From positions 3,399,001 through 3,463,000 of the forward strand of contig CP126206.1 of NCBI GenBank assembly GCA_030272155.1: DNA of 64,000 nt. Reading direction: 5' to 3'. Positions 1 through 10,409 of the stretch are shown here, in pieces; position 1 is the first letter of the stretch; each line of letters begins with the position of its first letter. A program made the position numbers and the translations under genes. Source of the stretch: Tetradesmus obliquus (Eukaryota; Chlorophyta; Chlorophyceae; Sphaeropleales; Scenedesmaceae). The notes below the pieces were generated by a model. It had not been told where the DNA came from. It did no database searches and worked only from the letters and a program-made list of their open reading frames with translations.

Positions 1-340
1 TTGGCAGCGCTGTTGCGGTTGCTACCTGTTCACTGCACAGCAGCGCCTGCAGCAGCGGCAGGGCGTGTGTCTCTGCATTCCCCACTCAGGTACGACATGC
101 GCTGATAAATCGGCACGCCAGCAGCATTGAATGGTCAGCAGAGGGTCAGGTCCAGCGGAGCTGTTGGGCTGGTTTCTGGTTTGCTGTGTATCCCCTTGTT
201 TACCAAGGTGTGACTGCGGCCTGCTCATAAGTTAGCAGGGGTCGAAGTTCAGCACGGGTTGAATGTCCTTCCCCTTCGCGGCAGTGTTTTGAAGTTGCTG
301 CTGTTTGTAACTCCTTCTTTCTGCACTGGTGTTGACAGCC

Positions 341-371
<31 letters not shown>

Positions 372-388
372 TGTTGCTATACCTTGGC

Positions 389-436
389 TGAACCCCGTTG
401 CAGGTGCTTCAGGGCATGCTGTGGGTGCTATGCCTC
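389..436 (+). repeat. Partial copy of acceptor and start of first visible oxygenase exon
   Basis: The stretch carries a CAG acceptor followed by a diverged version of the exon at 543 (GTGCTTCAGGGCATGCTGTG). It breaks off after about 30 exon bases. It lies in the intron about 150 bp upstream of the exon it copies. Confidence 0.6.
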
Positions 437-466
437 ACAGCAACTGCTGCATTGGCACCAACTTTC

Positions 467-510
<44 letters not shown>

Positions 511-542
511 GCCTAAACTCTCAACCCTGAACCCTGCTGCAG

Positions 543-850
543 GTGCTGCAGGGCATGCTGTGGGTGTTTGCTGACTCATCTCCTGAGGGATGGGCGGAAG
601 CCACAGCAGCAGACGGCACGCCAGGTGAGCCCTCCACACGCCACACCATCTGCAACCTAGGCCATGTTGCACTGTACATGGAGAAGTGTTGACGGCCTAC
701 CCATGATGTAGCTACCCGGAAACAGACATGTTGCAGAGTGCATTGGTGTTTGCTGAATCTTCACTCGCATGAGGCACTTGCACAAATCATGTACTGCATT
801 TCCCACTTATCATTAGTTTTCAAACTGTGCAAACTGCGTGTTCCTGCTGC

Positions 851-898
<48 letters not shown>

Positions 899-2744
899 AG
901 CGCCCCCGGCTGCTGCTTCCTCCGAATTGACCCAGCAGGGCTGGGAGATCAAGAGCCCCTGGTGCCAGCGCGACGTGCCGCTCAGCTTTGACATCTTACT
1001 GGAGAACATGACAGACCCTGCACACGTGCCCCAGTCACACCATGGCGTCGTGGTGAGTGTGCTCTCGTATGTTGAATAGTGTTTTTTTGCGCAGACACTA
1101 TGACACATCTGTGCAATGAAGATCTTTCTGGGTCTTTTCCGCTGCTTGGGCTGAAAGTCAAGATCCCTGGTTCCAGCGCGGCGTGCCGTTCAGCTTTGAT
1201 TCCTTGCTTCTTGCTGGCGAACGTGGCACGCCCCGGACGCGTGCCCTAGTCACGCCGTGGCGTCGTGGTGGGTGCCGTTCTTGCTTTTGCGCTGACACGT
1301 GTGGTTGCATTACTGCTGGAAGGAATGTTGCAGGGTGACCTGATGTGTGTTTCCTTTGCGCAGGGTGACCGCGAGAGTGACCAGCGCATGACAATCCAGA
1401 TGACGACACCTGTCACCAAGGCAGGCTTTGGCAGCCTGGTGTCACCAGCGGCTGCATTAGCTGGCAGGGGCGACTATGAAGTGTCGTACACGGCACCCTG
1501 CCTGGTCAAGTAAGTGTCTCGCACACTGATTTTGTTTTCTTCATTTCAACTCAGTGTTGGTGAACAAAAGTGATACGTGGCTGGTTCAGGCCAACGCGAC
1601 CTGTCTTACATGGCACCCTGCTTTGCCAAAAGCATGATTAAAAATGCGTGCTGCCCATAAAATGTGCAGCATGCACAGCCAGGCTTTGGCAGCCTGGTGT
1701 CACCCGTGGTTGCGTTGGCTGGCAGGGGTCACTAGAAGTGTCCTACACGGCACCCTGCCTGGTCAAGTGAGTATGAACGCTTGAAGCTGCTTGCGCTATG
1801 TGTGTGGGGTTTCGCCTGATGTCACCAGCGGCTGCATTGGCTGGCAGGGGTCACTATGAAGTGTCCTACACGGCACCATGCCTGGTCAAGTGAGTGTACA
1901 TGAGCATAAACACTTCAATGCTGCTCGCGCTTTCTATATTTGGTTACGCCTGGTGTCACCCGCGGCTGCATTGGCTGGCAGGGGTCACTATGAAGTGTCC
2001 TACACGGCACCATGCCTGGTCAAGTGAGTGTACATGAGCATAAACGCTTCAATGCTGCTCGCGCTTTCTGTATTTGGTTACGCCTGGTGTCACCCGCGGT
2101 TGCATTGGCTGGCAGGGGTCACTATGAAGTGTCCTACACGGCACCATGCCTGGTCAAGTGAGTGTACATGAGCATAAACACTTCAATGCTGCTCGCGCTT
2201 TTTGTTTGTGGTTACGCTTGGTGTTACCTGCGGCTGCTTTGGCTGGCAGGGGCGATTACAAGGTGTCTTACACCGCACCATGCTTGGTCAAGTGAGTGTG
2301 AACGCTTCCACTGCTGCTTGCGTTAGTGGTGGTACTCTTGGTGTCACCTGCGGCAGAGGTAGCGGGCATGGTGACTACAAAGTGCGGTACTCGGCACCCT
2401 GCCTGGTCAATTGAGGATGAAAGCTTCAGTGCTGCTTGCGCTGTTTGTGTTTGGTTGCACCTGGTGTCACTAGCGTCTGCCTTGGCTAGCAGGGGCGACT
2501 ACGAAGTGTCCTACACGGCACCCTGCCTGGTCAAGTGAGTGTGTTTGGTCGGATCGTATCGTGTATTTTGCAGTGCTGGTCACCTTATGTGATGCTATAT
2601 GAAGTACCATCAGAACAACGGAGTGAGGAATGACGCAGCTGCACTTGCACACCAATCCTGTTGCACACTTGCCTAAAAGGACTACGGACACAGCAGGACG
2701 CCATCTCACATTGCTTGCCTCTCTCTTGAACTGCACTGCTGCTG

Positions 2745-2829
<85 letters not shown>

Positions 2830-3546
2830 AGGTACCAGTTCCCTGGCCCCACCATGCTGCTGTACGCATCGCCTAGCGCCAAGGGCTGGAGCCGTGTGGT
2901 GATGACTTTCGTGGGTCCACCTGACAGCAAGCAGTCACGACCCGTCACGCCGCAGCTGCCGCCTGCGCTCAACTGGTAAGAGAGATATTCCAGCACAATG
3001 TTGAGGCTGATGAATCAGCATCATGTGGATGCCTACAGCTTCTAAAGGGTGGGCTTTTGAGCACTGCAGCAGCAGGAAGCTGTTTTGGTTTGTTATGTTC
3101 GCAGTGAATCAAGTCCACTGATCTGCTGACACTGGATCAACAAGTTTGCAGTGAATCTGCTGACACTGGATCAACAAGTTCGCAGTGAATCTGCTGACAC
3201 TGGATCACAAGTTCGCAGTGAATCTGCTGACACTGGATCAACAAGTCCGCAGTGAATTAAGTCCACTGATCTGCTGACACTGGATCAACAGCAACTCAAA
3301 CTCAGATGCTGCTATCGCCTCTGCTGCCTGCAGGTTCATTGACAATGTTGTCCAGCGCTTCCCTGCGCTGCAGCGTGCGCTGAACCGCGACTCGTCGACA
3401 CAACCATTGCCGACGCTGCCGCTGCTGCTGCTGCTGCTGCTGCTGCCACTGCTGCTGCGGCTGCAAATTCATCATCAACGTGGTCGAGTGCTTCCGTATG
3501 GTGCAGCACGCGCTGAACCGCAACTCGTCAACACAACCATTGCTGA

Positions 3547-3582
<36 letters not shown>

Positions 3583-5476
3583 TGCTGCTGCCTGCAGGTT
3601 CATCGACAATGTGGTTGAGCGCTTCCCTGCGCTGCAGCACGCGCTCAACCGCAATGCAATCATTGATGGCGACACTTACTTCATGCACGCCTCGGTAAGT
3701 GGCGCTCTGTGGCACCTGTGGCGACAGCACTGAGCACTGGGCACTCTGTCATATTTGTTATGTTCTCATTTTTTGAAAGTCCTCAGCCTGGCGTCATTGA
3801 TAGGGCCCATTGTGGAGACACCTACTTCATGCACGCCTCGGTGAGTGGTGCTGCCTTGCAGAATTCCGCTAGCTGACCTTTACAGCCCTGTTTACAGCGC
3901 TCAGCACTGTCAGTGTAACCCAACAAACCATGAAGCGAGCGCTGCTAGAAGCCCAGAAGCCCAGAAGCTCTTTCGCATGCGCAGGAGCGCACGCTGTATG
4001 AGCGCGGCAACCACACCTCCTGAGCAGGCAGTACTACATGCCCGCAGCACACAATAGCTCCCCAACCCAACAGAAAATGTCCTGCTGCAATGCTTTTGCA
4101 TACGGCCACACGCTGCTTGAGCTGGGCAGCCACACTCCAGCATGTTTTTTCGTGTGTGCCCTGAACCCCGTCTTGCCCTGCTGCTGTTTCTTTGTCCTCT
4201 ATTACTTGTTGCAGGAGCGCACGCTGTATGAGCGCGGCAATCAAACCTCTTGGAGCAGGCAGTACTGCATGCCCGCATCACATAAACGAAACTGCCCCAA
4301 ACCAACACGCCTTGCTGCTGTGCTGCCCCGTAGGGCCGCACACTGCTTGAGCGGGGCAACCACACTCCAACAGTTATGTATGCCCTGACCTCATCTTGTT
4401 TTGCTGCTGTTTGTCACATTGGATTGTTGCAGGAGCGCACTCTGTACGAGCGGGGCAACCACACATCCTGGAGCAGGCAGTACTGCTTGATTATAATGTT
4501 TGTTGCTGTCTTAAACTGCTGCACAGGAGCGCACGCTGTACGAGCGCGGCAACCACACCTCTTGAAGCAGGCAGTAAATCCTCACATTAGCTGCACTGAT
4601 ATGCCGAAACCTCTCTGTTGTGTCTTTTCTGCAGGAGCGCACACTCTACGAGCGCGGCAACCACACCTCCTGGAGCCGGCAGTACTACATGCCGGCAGCA
4701 GCAGACGCAGCAGTGATGTCTTGGCGCAAATGGATCGACAAATTTGGCAGCAATCTGCCGGTGCTGCCGAGCAGTGCGGCGGACCTGCCGCCGATGATGG
4801 CACGGGAGCAGGTCTTTGACAGGTGGGTTTGGGTGTATTTCAGCGTCCCCTGTTACACTGTTACTTCTGTACTTTAGCCTAACGTGTTCTATCCCAGGTT
4901 GTGAGTGATTGTGATTTATTCGGGTGCAAGGGCTTGTATGGTGGCCTGGTGCAAAGGGATTGACAAGTTTGGCAGTCTGCCGGTGCTGCTGAGCAGTGTG
5001 GCTGACCTGCCGCCGATGATGACACGGGAGCAGGTGTTTGACAGGTGGGCGCTGGCTTCACTTCTGTTACCCTGTTGCTTTAGCCTCGCGCTTGCTGTCT
5101 TAGAGGTATAAGGTTGCGAGTTGTTTTGTGTGTTGTTTTGGGCTGCCAGCCTGTGCTTCAGTGCAGGCGCTTGGCACAGCGCCAAAATGTGTGTGTTGTG
5201 TTTTGAAGCGCCTTGCCCAATATTTATTATTACTGTTGAATAAACATATATTTATTATTGTTTTTGATTGTTTACTTATCTATTATTATTTTATATATAT
5301 TATTGTTATTATCTAATAACAGTATTACAATATTCATCAAACGCAGGTACAACCAGCACACCAAGGACTGCCCGCACTGCAAGGCTGCGCTGCGCAACAC
5401 AGAGCTCGCCATCGGGCTACTGGCCATCCTCGGAGCAGTAGCAGCAGGCGCGCTGGTTGTCGCTGCTGTCAATGCG

Positions 5477-5512
<36 letters not shown>

Positions 5513-5665
5513 GGGTCGACCGGAGGGCTGCTGCCGCTGGGCGCTGCGGGCAAGCTGGCAGCAGCAGCGGCGGCTGTTGCTGCTGCTGCTGGCGCTGCTG
5601 TGGCTGGTCTGCTGAAGTTTAGGCAGCTGTTTATCTTCAATGATTATGTGCATGCAGGGCATTGA
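543..5665 (+). CDS. Pheophorbide a oxygenase-family Rieske oxygenase, C-terminal part (gene begins before window)
   Basis: Seven exons join in phase: 543-624, 901-1052, 1364-1509, 2832-2975, 3598-3694, 4635-4822, 5347-5665, giving 375 residues. The Rieske cluster itself must lie upstream of the window. Exon 1 reads QGMLWVFADSSPEGW, as after the Rieske domain of PAO/TIC55/PTC52 proteins. Exon 2 holds the mononuclear-iron motif ENMTDPAHVPQSHH (E-x3-D-x2-H-x4-H). Exon 6 has WRKWIDKFG and the exon 6/7 junction RYNQHTKDCPHC, the C-terminal CxxC of PAO-type members. The last exon has two hydrophobic, Ala-rich segments and ends FIFNDYVHAGH, the usual family end. Members are chloroplast-membrane oxygenases of chlorophyll breakdown or protein import; which subgroup this is I cannot tell. 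Nearly every exon has intronic partial copies, listed separately, so the exact exon choice (above all exon 3) is uncertain. Confidence 0.75.
1158..1260 (+). repeat. Decayed copy of oxygenase exon 2
   Basis: The segment matches exon 2 (about 955-1052) over the region coding for the SPWCQRDVPLSFD and HVPQSHHGVV parts. It has several substitutions and length changes that destroy the iron motif and the reading frame. It sits in the intron directly after the true exon and keeps the following GTGGTGGGT donor-like sequence. Confidence 0.65.
1680..2535 (+). repeat. Seven tandem copies of oxygenase exon 3 with its splice donor
   Basis: After the exon at 1364-1509, seven copies of its 3' half (the part ending in YEVSYTAPCLVK) follow at about 1680-1769, 1808-1890, 1948-2025, 2086-2159, 2211-2294, 2336-2410 and 2458-2535. 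Spacing is roughly 125-140 bp. Most keep the GTCAA|GTGAGT donor; the sixth has lost it. Early copies have a one- or two-base deletion (GGGGTCACTATGAAG instead of GGGGCGACTATGAAG) that changes the frame, while the fifth and seventh are intact in frame. None has a convincing acceptor of its own. Confidence 0.85.
2734..2830 (+). repeat. (CTG)n run ending in a splice acceptor
   Basis: About 31 CTG units, with one CTA near the start, run directly into the CAG acceptor of the oxygenase exon at 2832. The run therefore supplies the pyrimidine-rich tract of this intron. Confidence 0.95.
3333..3842 (+). repeat. Partial copies of oxygenase exon 5
   Basis: The exon at 3598-3694 starts with GTTCATCGACAATGTGGTTG. 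Two upstream copies of acceptor plus about 65 exon bases lie at about 3333-3400 and 3466-3535, each followed by its own short CTG run. A copy of the exon's 3' end with donor (GACACCTACTTCATGCACGC, then TCGGTGAGT) lies downstream at about 3818-3842. Confidence 0.8.
3985..4575 (+). repeat. Five partial copies of oxygenase exon 6, 5' half
   Basis: The exon at 4635 begins GAGCGCACACTCTACGAGCG. Copies of this first 50-60 bases lie at about 3985-4035, 4215-4270, 4335-4372 (strongly decayed), 4433-4488 and 4528-4575. Most keep a preceding CAG acceptor. None extends into the second half of the exon. Confidence 0.85.
4939..5044 (+). repeat. Copy of oxygenase exon 6, 3' half with donor
   Basis: This block repeats the part of exon 6 that codes for WRKWIDKFG to EQVFDR, with one residue deleted and several substitutions, and keeps the donor GACAG|GTGGGC. 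It lies about 115 bp after the real exon end. Confidence 0.8.
5215..5345 (+). other. AT-rich segment of the last oxygenase intron
   Basis: About 130 bp made almost entirely of A and T (TTATTATT and TATATAT runs) ends at the acceptor of exon 7. It contrasts sharply with the GC-rich surroundings and with the CTG-type intron ends elsewhere. I see no terminal repeats, so its origin is unknown. Confidence 0.7.
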
Positions 5666-5869
5666 TTGCTGCCCTGCTGACATTGGAGCGGTTGTTGATT
5701 TGATGATGATTGTTGAAGCACGTGTGTCTTGCTGTGCGACTGTGGATGGTAGGGCCTACTATGTGCTGCGGCTCGCAGCCTGCGAGTGACTTTGCACATG
5801 CGGCTGCTGCATGCTGCTGGCGCTGGTGCTGCTGCATGCTGCTGGCGCTGCTGCTGCTGACTTTGCACA

Positions 5870-6346
5870 TGCCGCTGGGCGCTGCGGGCTAGCTGGCAGC
5901 AGCAGCGGCTGGCGCTGCTGCTGCTGCTGGCGCTGGTGTGGCTGGTCTGCTGAAGTTCAGGCAGTTGTTTATCTTTATTGATTACGTGCATGGGGGCACT
6001 GCATGTGTGTCCAAGGTTATCAGATCAAAGCAGCCGTGTTCCAAGGTCATCAGATCAAAGCAGCCAAGTCCTGCTGCGCGGCTGTTGCTGGTGGAGCAAT
6101 TGTTGACTAAGAGATCGCAAGCTGTTGTAAACGGAGAGAGTGCAGTGTGATATATGAGCGTGCGAGCAAATTGTTGTGTGCCGCTGATGCATTGGAAAAT
6201 CGCTGTGCTGCTGCTGCCGCTGCTGCTGCTGCTGCTGCGGCGGCGGCGGCGGCGGCGGCGGCGGCTGCTGCTGCTGCTGCTGTGGCTGGGCTGCTGATCT
6301 GCAGGCGCCTGTTCATATTCAATGACCAAGTGCATGCAGGGCACTG
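5870..6346 (+). repeat. Two downstream copies of the oxygenase terminal exon
   Basis: After the stop at 5665 the 3' part of the last exon recurs at about 5870-5998 and 6208-6346. Both recall the Ala-rich stretch and the KFRQLFIF-x-DYVHAGH end. The first has TTTATTGATTACGTGCATGG and has lost the stop. The second reads ICRRLFIFNDQVHAGH followed by TGA. They could act as alternative 3' ends or be inert. Confidence 0.75.
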
Positions 6347-7280
6347 ATGTTGCTGAGCTGCTTATGGATATTTTTATATATGTTTCTTATGGTGTTATTG
6401 ACAAGCGGCACCTTGCCTGCGGTGTAGCGTGGGCTAGTGTGTGAGGTTTGGTCACCTGCTGCGTGCCACAGTTGCTGTAGGATGTACGTGAACTTGCTGA
6501 AGTGTGGTAGCAGTTGCTTTTCTCTTGAACTTGCCAATTGTGCTGAGATGCATTCAGGTTGGTGTGAAATTGTTGTGCTGCAGGCATAGCTCTTCTGTAG
6601 ATACATGGCATGCCATGATTTTACGTAAAACGACGTACTCTAGACAAAGCCAGGATCCCGAAGGACGCTGGCTATGTGGGGGCGGTTGCGGCACACTGAT
6701 TCCGTGCCTGGAACATGATTTTTGTCCGAGCTCACGTGCTTATTCTGTAGTGCGCATTTGAGTGGGTGATTCAGCTGCAAAATGACAGTGTTCAGCTGTG
6801 CCGCTTGCGCTTGTGGTGTGCTGCATGCTGCGTCATTTGCAGTTGACTGAAAAACAGGTTGGATCTGCATGGCCGGATACATTGGTGTAACAACATTGTC
6901 GGCAGATTGACATGTCAGCAGACACTCACAAGCTCGAATCTCTGTAACATGCTGCTCATGTGAACTGAGTATGGCCTCATGCCGTCACTGCACCGTGAAG
7001 TTGGGGTTCTGCTAGGTTACTGGTGTCTAGGACCATTGCTGCTTTCCTTGAAAAGGCTTGGGGTGTGCGAAACACTTGCCAACATGATGGTGTAGTGCTG
7101 CTTCTTGTTGCCACTACATCGGGTGCGAGCTGATGGCATAACATGAGGATGATGATGACCGTGCAGTGCACTGGCGGCGCACTGTCATGTGACTTTCCAG
7201 GCCCACACACGAAGCAACCCAACAAGGCTCTGCATACTCCGTATGTGTGTTGCAGCCAGCATTACATGCATTTACTGTAG
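6347..7280. other. No recognisable gene
   Basis: This intergenic stretch has only short open frames without coding character. I see no repeats or RNA genes in it. Confidence 0.4.
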
Positions 7281-7409
7281 GGATTGGTCCTCAAAAGCAC
7301 CTGCATCAGTGACGATGGCGACATCACCAACCCGCGAGTGCTGCACCTGGCACAGCAATGCAGTTGCTGGGTGTACACGTACAGCAGCAACATGTCCAAG
7401 TACATGTAA
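7281..7409 (+). CDS. Possible orphan terminal exon, unrecognised
   Basis: A TTTACTGTAG acceptor is followed by 43 codons ending in TAA, containing SDDGDITNPRVLHLAQQCS. Third positions are strongly G/C biased, like the real exons of this window and unlike the surrounding spacer. An upstream piece at about 7201-7250 ends in a GTATGT donor in a compatible phase, but I could not trace the gene further back. No family is recognised. It could be a remnant of a lost gene or part of an unannotated one. Confidence 0.3.
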   Translation, partial: GLVLKSTCISDDGDITNPRVLHLAQQCSCWVYTYSSNMSKYM

Positions 7410-8162
7410 ATAGACTAAAATTTAGACCATGCAAAAAACAAACAAGTCTAACATTAACACGCATCTGTTGAGGCACTGGAGAGCATAATGGTATTGGAAC
7501 TGTGCCCTTCGCCGATGCTGCGAACTTTGCTGTCCTGCTGCGCTGCTACAACGCTGTTTTTATATGTTTGTTGCCAAACAGGTTGTTCAGCCGCAAGCAA
7601 ATGGATATTTAGCATATGACAAGTCCACGGGGTGAACGTTCGTAGGGTCGCCGCGTCCGGACCCAGATTCAGCATGCACCCTGCATGCTGCGCACTGACC
7701 ATCTGCAATGACTAGTCAGAACGTATCCTTATTGCTTCTATCAGCGTTTCAACTCAGCTAATAGACACGTAGCAGCATCTAGGCGTGCCTGCCGTCCTAT
7801 TGACAGAGAGAACCAGCAGAGGCCCACGCAATAACAAACAAAGTATGCAGATCAACAGCAAGGATCATAGTGACTCTGGAGAGGACGTTTCCCTGTCTGC
7901 TGGTAGGTCCAGCACTACAGGGTCCCTGTAGTCGCTACTGCCACACAAACTTTACTGCTGCCCAAACGGTGACTCGCCTGGTCGCCTTGACAGACAGTTA
8001 AATGCGCCCTAGTTATGTAGTTTCAAGGGCAGTGGCAGCAGGTACTCGCCGGTAATGGGGCCACACATGATCCGGCGAGCGATTCGCGGAAGCCGTGCTG
8101 CTAGGCAGGTTTGGCATCAGTGCAGCGCCCTAGCGACGTTTGACTTTATCCACTAACTTCAG
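7410..8162. other. No recognisable gene; may hold 5' exon(s) of the SBP gene that follows
   Basis: I see no coding pattern or repeat. The next exon begins after CTAACTTCAG, a good branch-site and acceptor pair, so at least one upstream exon with the start codon of the SBP gene should lie in or before this stretch. Confidence 0.4.
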
Positions 8163-9614
8163 GCGCAACCGCATCTCCATTGTGGCGCTGTGCAGGATGC
8201 GTGGACGGGGAAGTGAGCTGCACGAATGACCAGGGAGCTAACAAGAGCAAGCAGCAGTCCATCCAGAAGCAGTGTCAGGTGCGCACAGCTGGACCCGGCC
8301 CCTCGCAGCAACACTACCGAATAACCATCGCCACATGTTGCAGCATAATTAGTTTGGTTGGCATGCTGGGGAAGAGAGCAACATGGTACCAGCAGCAGCA
8401 GCGCTTGCATCAGCGTACAAGGCTTGCACAAAACTCTGGCACGCTAATGCTTTGCTTCACTGCTTTGATGCAGTACAATGTATCCCTTTTGTTGGTTGGG
8501 TGTTTTCTGCAAAGGTTCTGCCAGTGCACACCATCAATAAAATGCTTGTTACAATTCCTGCTGTGTTCCTTCCTGCAGGCCGTTGGCTGTGGCACTGTTC
8601 TGACCAAGGCCTACTGCGTGAAGAAGAAGCTGTGTGAGAAGCACTTGAAGGTGAATACACTGCCGCTGACTTAAGTAACAGTGTTATAACACTATAACAT
8701 GACAGATACAGCACAGGTGCCCTGCCAGCGGCTTGCAGCAGCTGGCAGCATAATTGCAAGTCGCGTGCAAGCTCCATTGTGTAAGGAGTTGCAGCAACCT
8801 TTTGTTTTTAAAGCGCACTGCAACATCTTTGCTGACTCACATGCCGAGATGTGGCCGCCGCATCATGTGCTGCTGTGCATCTGTACATCAGCTATTATGC
8901 CGCTAAGCAATCGAACAGTAACAGCCCGATGACACCATACGGTGTAAAGACATTCACGCCATGTGTGGTGTGGTGTGCTGTGCTGGCGATGCAGGTTGAA
9001 GCAATCCAGATCATCGGCAAGCAGGGCTTGTGGCGCTTCTGCCAGCAGTGCGGCAAGCTGGAAGATCTGTCGGCCTTTGCAGGCGACAAACGGTGCGTTT
9101 GAACGTAACATGTTACATTTGTAACGCAATTTTCTTTTCTGCTTGATTTGTGTGGTACGGGGAAGGTCTGTGGCGCTTCTGCCAGCAGTGCAGCAAGCTG
9201 GAAGAGCTGTCGGCACTCGCAGGAGACAAGAGGTGCGCGACCAAGATAACATGTGACCTGTTACATTTGTTACAATTTTGTCTTGTTAAAAAAAAAAAGG
9301 TTTTTGTACGGAACAATGGACCCAACCTGCCGCATTTGATTATTTGGCTATCCTGCAGGAGCTGCCGGCTAGGCCTCCAGAAGAAGCGAGAGCAGTCGGC
9401 GCTGCTCACAGCACAGAAGCGCCAGCAGCAGCAGCTGCACAAGCAGCGGCAGCAGCAGCAGGCCTGCAGCGCCCCTGCTGCATGCTCCTGCGGCGGTGCA
9501 GCAGCAGCAGTGGCCGCCGCAGCAGCAGCAGCAGCTGGCACGCCACACTCCTGCCACTTCAGCAGCACCCCAGCACTGCATACCATGCACACAGGCTGTC
9601 ATATGACCTGGCAG

Positions 9615-9649
<35 letters not shown>

Positions 9650-9937
9650 TGATGGCAGCAGCAACCTGTTCAACCATCTGCCTCAGGCTTTCACTATGCA
9701 GCAGCCTGCCGCCTTCAATCTGTCAGGGCCGCTGCCAGGTCAGGTTTTAAATCAGCTGTCAGGCCCGCTGCACAGAAGTGTCTCAGCCATGAGCAGTCAG
9801 CCTGCAGCAGGAAACATGTTCCTGCAGCAGCAGCAGCAGCAGCGCACGACAGGCATGGAACAGCAGGGAATGTGGATCCAGCAGCAGCAGCAGCAGTGCA
9901 ATGTGGCAATGCAGCCGCCAGCCTGCATGCTCCAGCC

Positions 9938-9969
<32 letters not shown>

Positions 9970-10409
9970 TGCTGCTGACCATGGCCAGCAGCGTCAGCAG
10001 CAGCAGCCAGGGGGGCGATGATGATGCTGCTGCTGCTGCACCAGGTGCGCTGGACTTTCAGCTTCAGGACCTGGAGCAGATGATTATGGCCGAGCTCTGG
10101 GAAGCACGCACCTCAATAACACAGCAGCAGCTGAGTCAGGCTGGTCAAACACCCGGTCAAACGAGCGCCGGGCTAAACATGTCTGGAGCGCAGGTGGCTG
10201 CCGGCATGGCGTATGGAACAGACATGGTTGCACAGCAGCAGCAGCAGCAGCAGATGTACAGGGCAGCTTCACCCTTTTCTGGTGGGGCTGCTGCTGCTGC
10301 TGCTTACCCTGCAGCAGCAGCAGCACCAGCGCAGGCTGTGCTGTCACGCCTGCAGCAGCTGACCTCTCAGATTGCTTCTTTGCAAAATGCAATTGTGGGT
10401 CAGCTGTAA
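8163..10409 (+). CDS. SBP-box transcription factor (first paralogue)
   Basis: Exons 8163-8278, 8579-8650, 8995-9092 and 9359-10409 join in phase; the start codon is in an unseen upstream exon. The SBP DNA-binding domain spans the first three joins. Zinc site 1 is CQAVGC...KKKLCEKH (C-x4-C-x14-C-x2-H). Zinc site 2 is FCQQCGKLEDLSAF...KRSC, with spacing C-x2-C-x3-E-x11-C, so the usual His ligand is Glu. The basic end SCRLGLQKKREQ follows. SBP proteins are plant and algal nuclear factors that bind GTAC cores. The last exon codes for about 350 residues of poly-Gln and poly-Ala low complexity and ends in a short amphipathic helix (VLSRLQQLTSQIASLQNAI), a plausible dimerisation segment. The gene at 17730 has the same intron positions and is a clear paralogue. 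The family call is secure; targets are unknown. Confidence 0.8.
9166..9232 (+). repeat. Copy of SBP exon 3
   Basis: It reads GLWRFCQQCSKLEELSALAGDKR and ends at a GTGCGC donor in the same phase as the real exon 8995-9092. The only nearby AG (GGGGAAG|GTCTG) would put it out of frame, so as it stands it is not a clean alternative exon. Confidence 0.8.

Noticed and set aside
9150..9358. Copy of SBP exon 3 as a mutually exclusive exon
   Set aside because: Its donor is good, but the only nearby AG gives the wrong frame, so I list it as a repeat.
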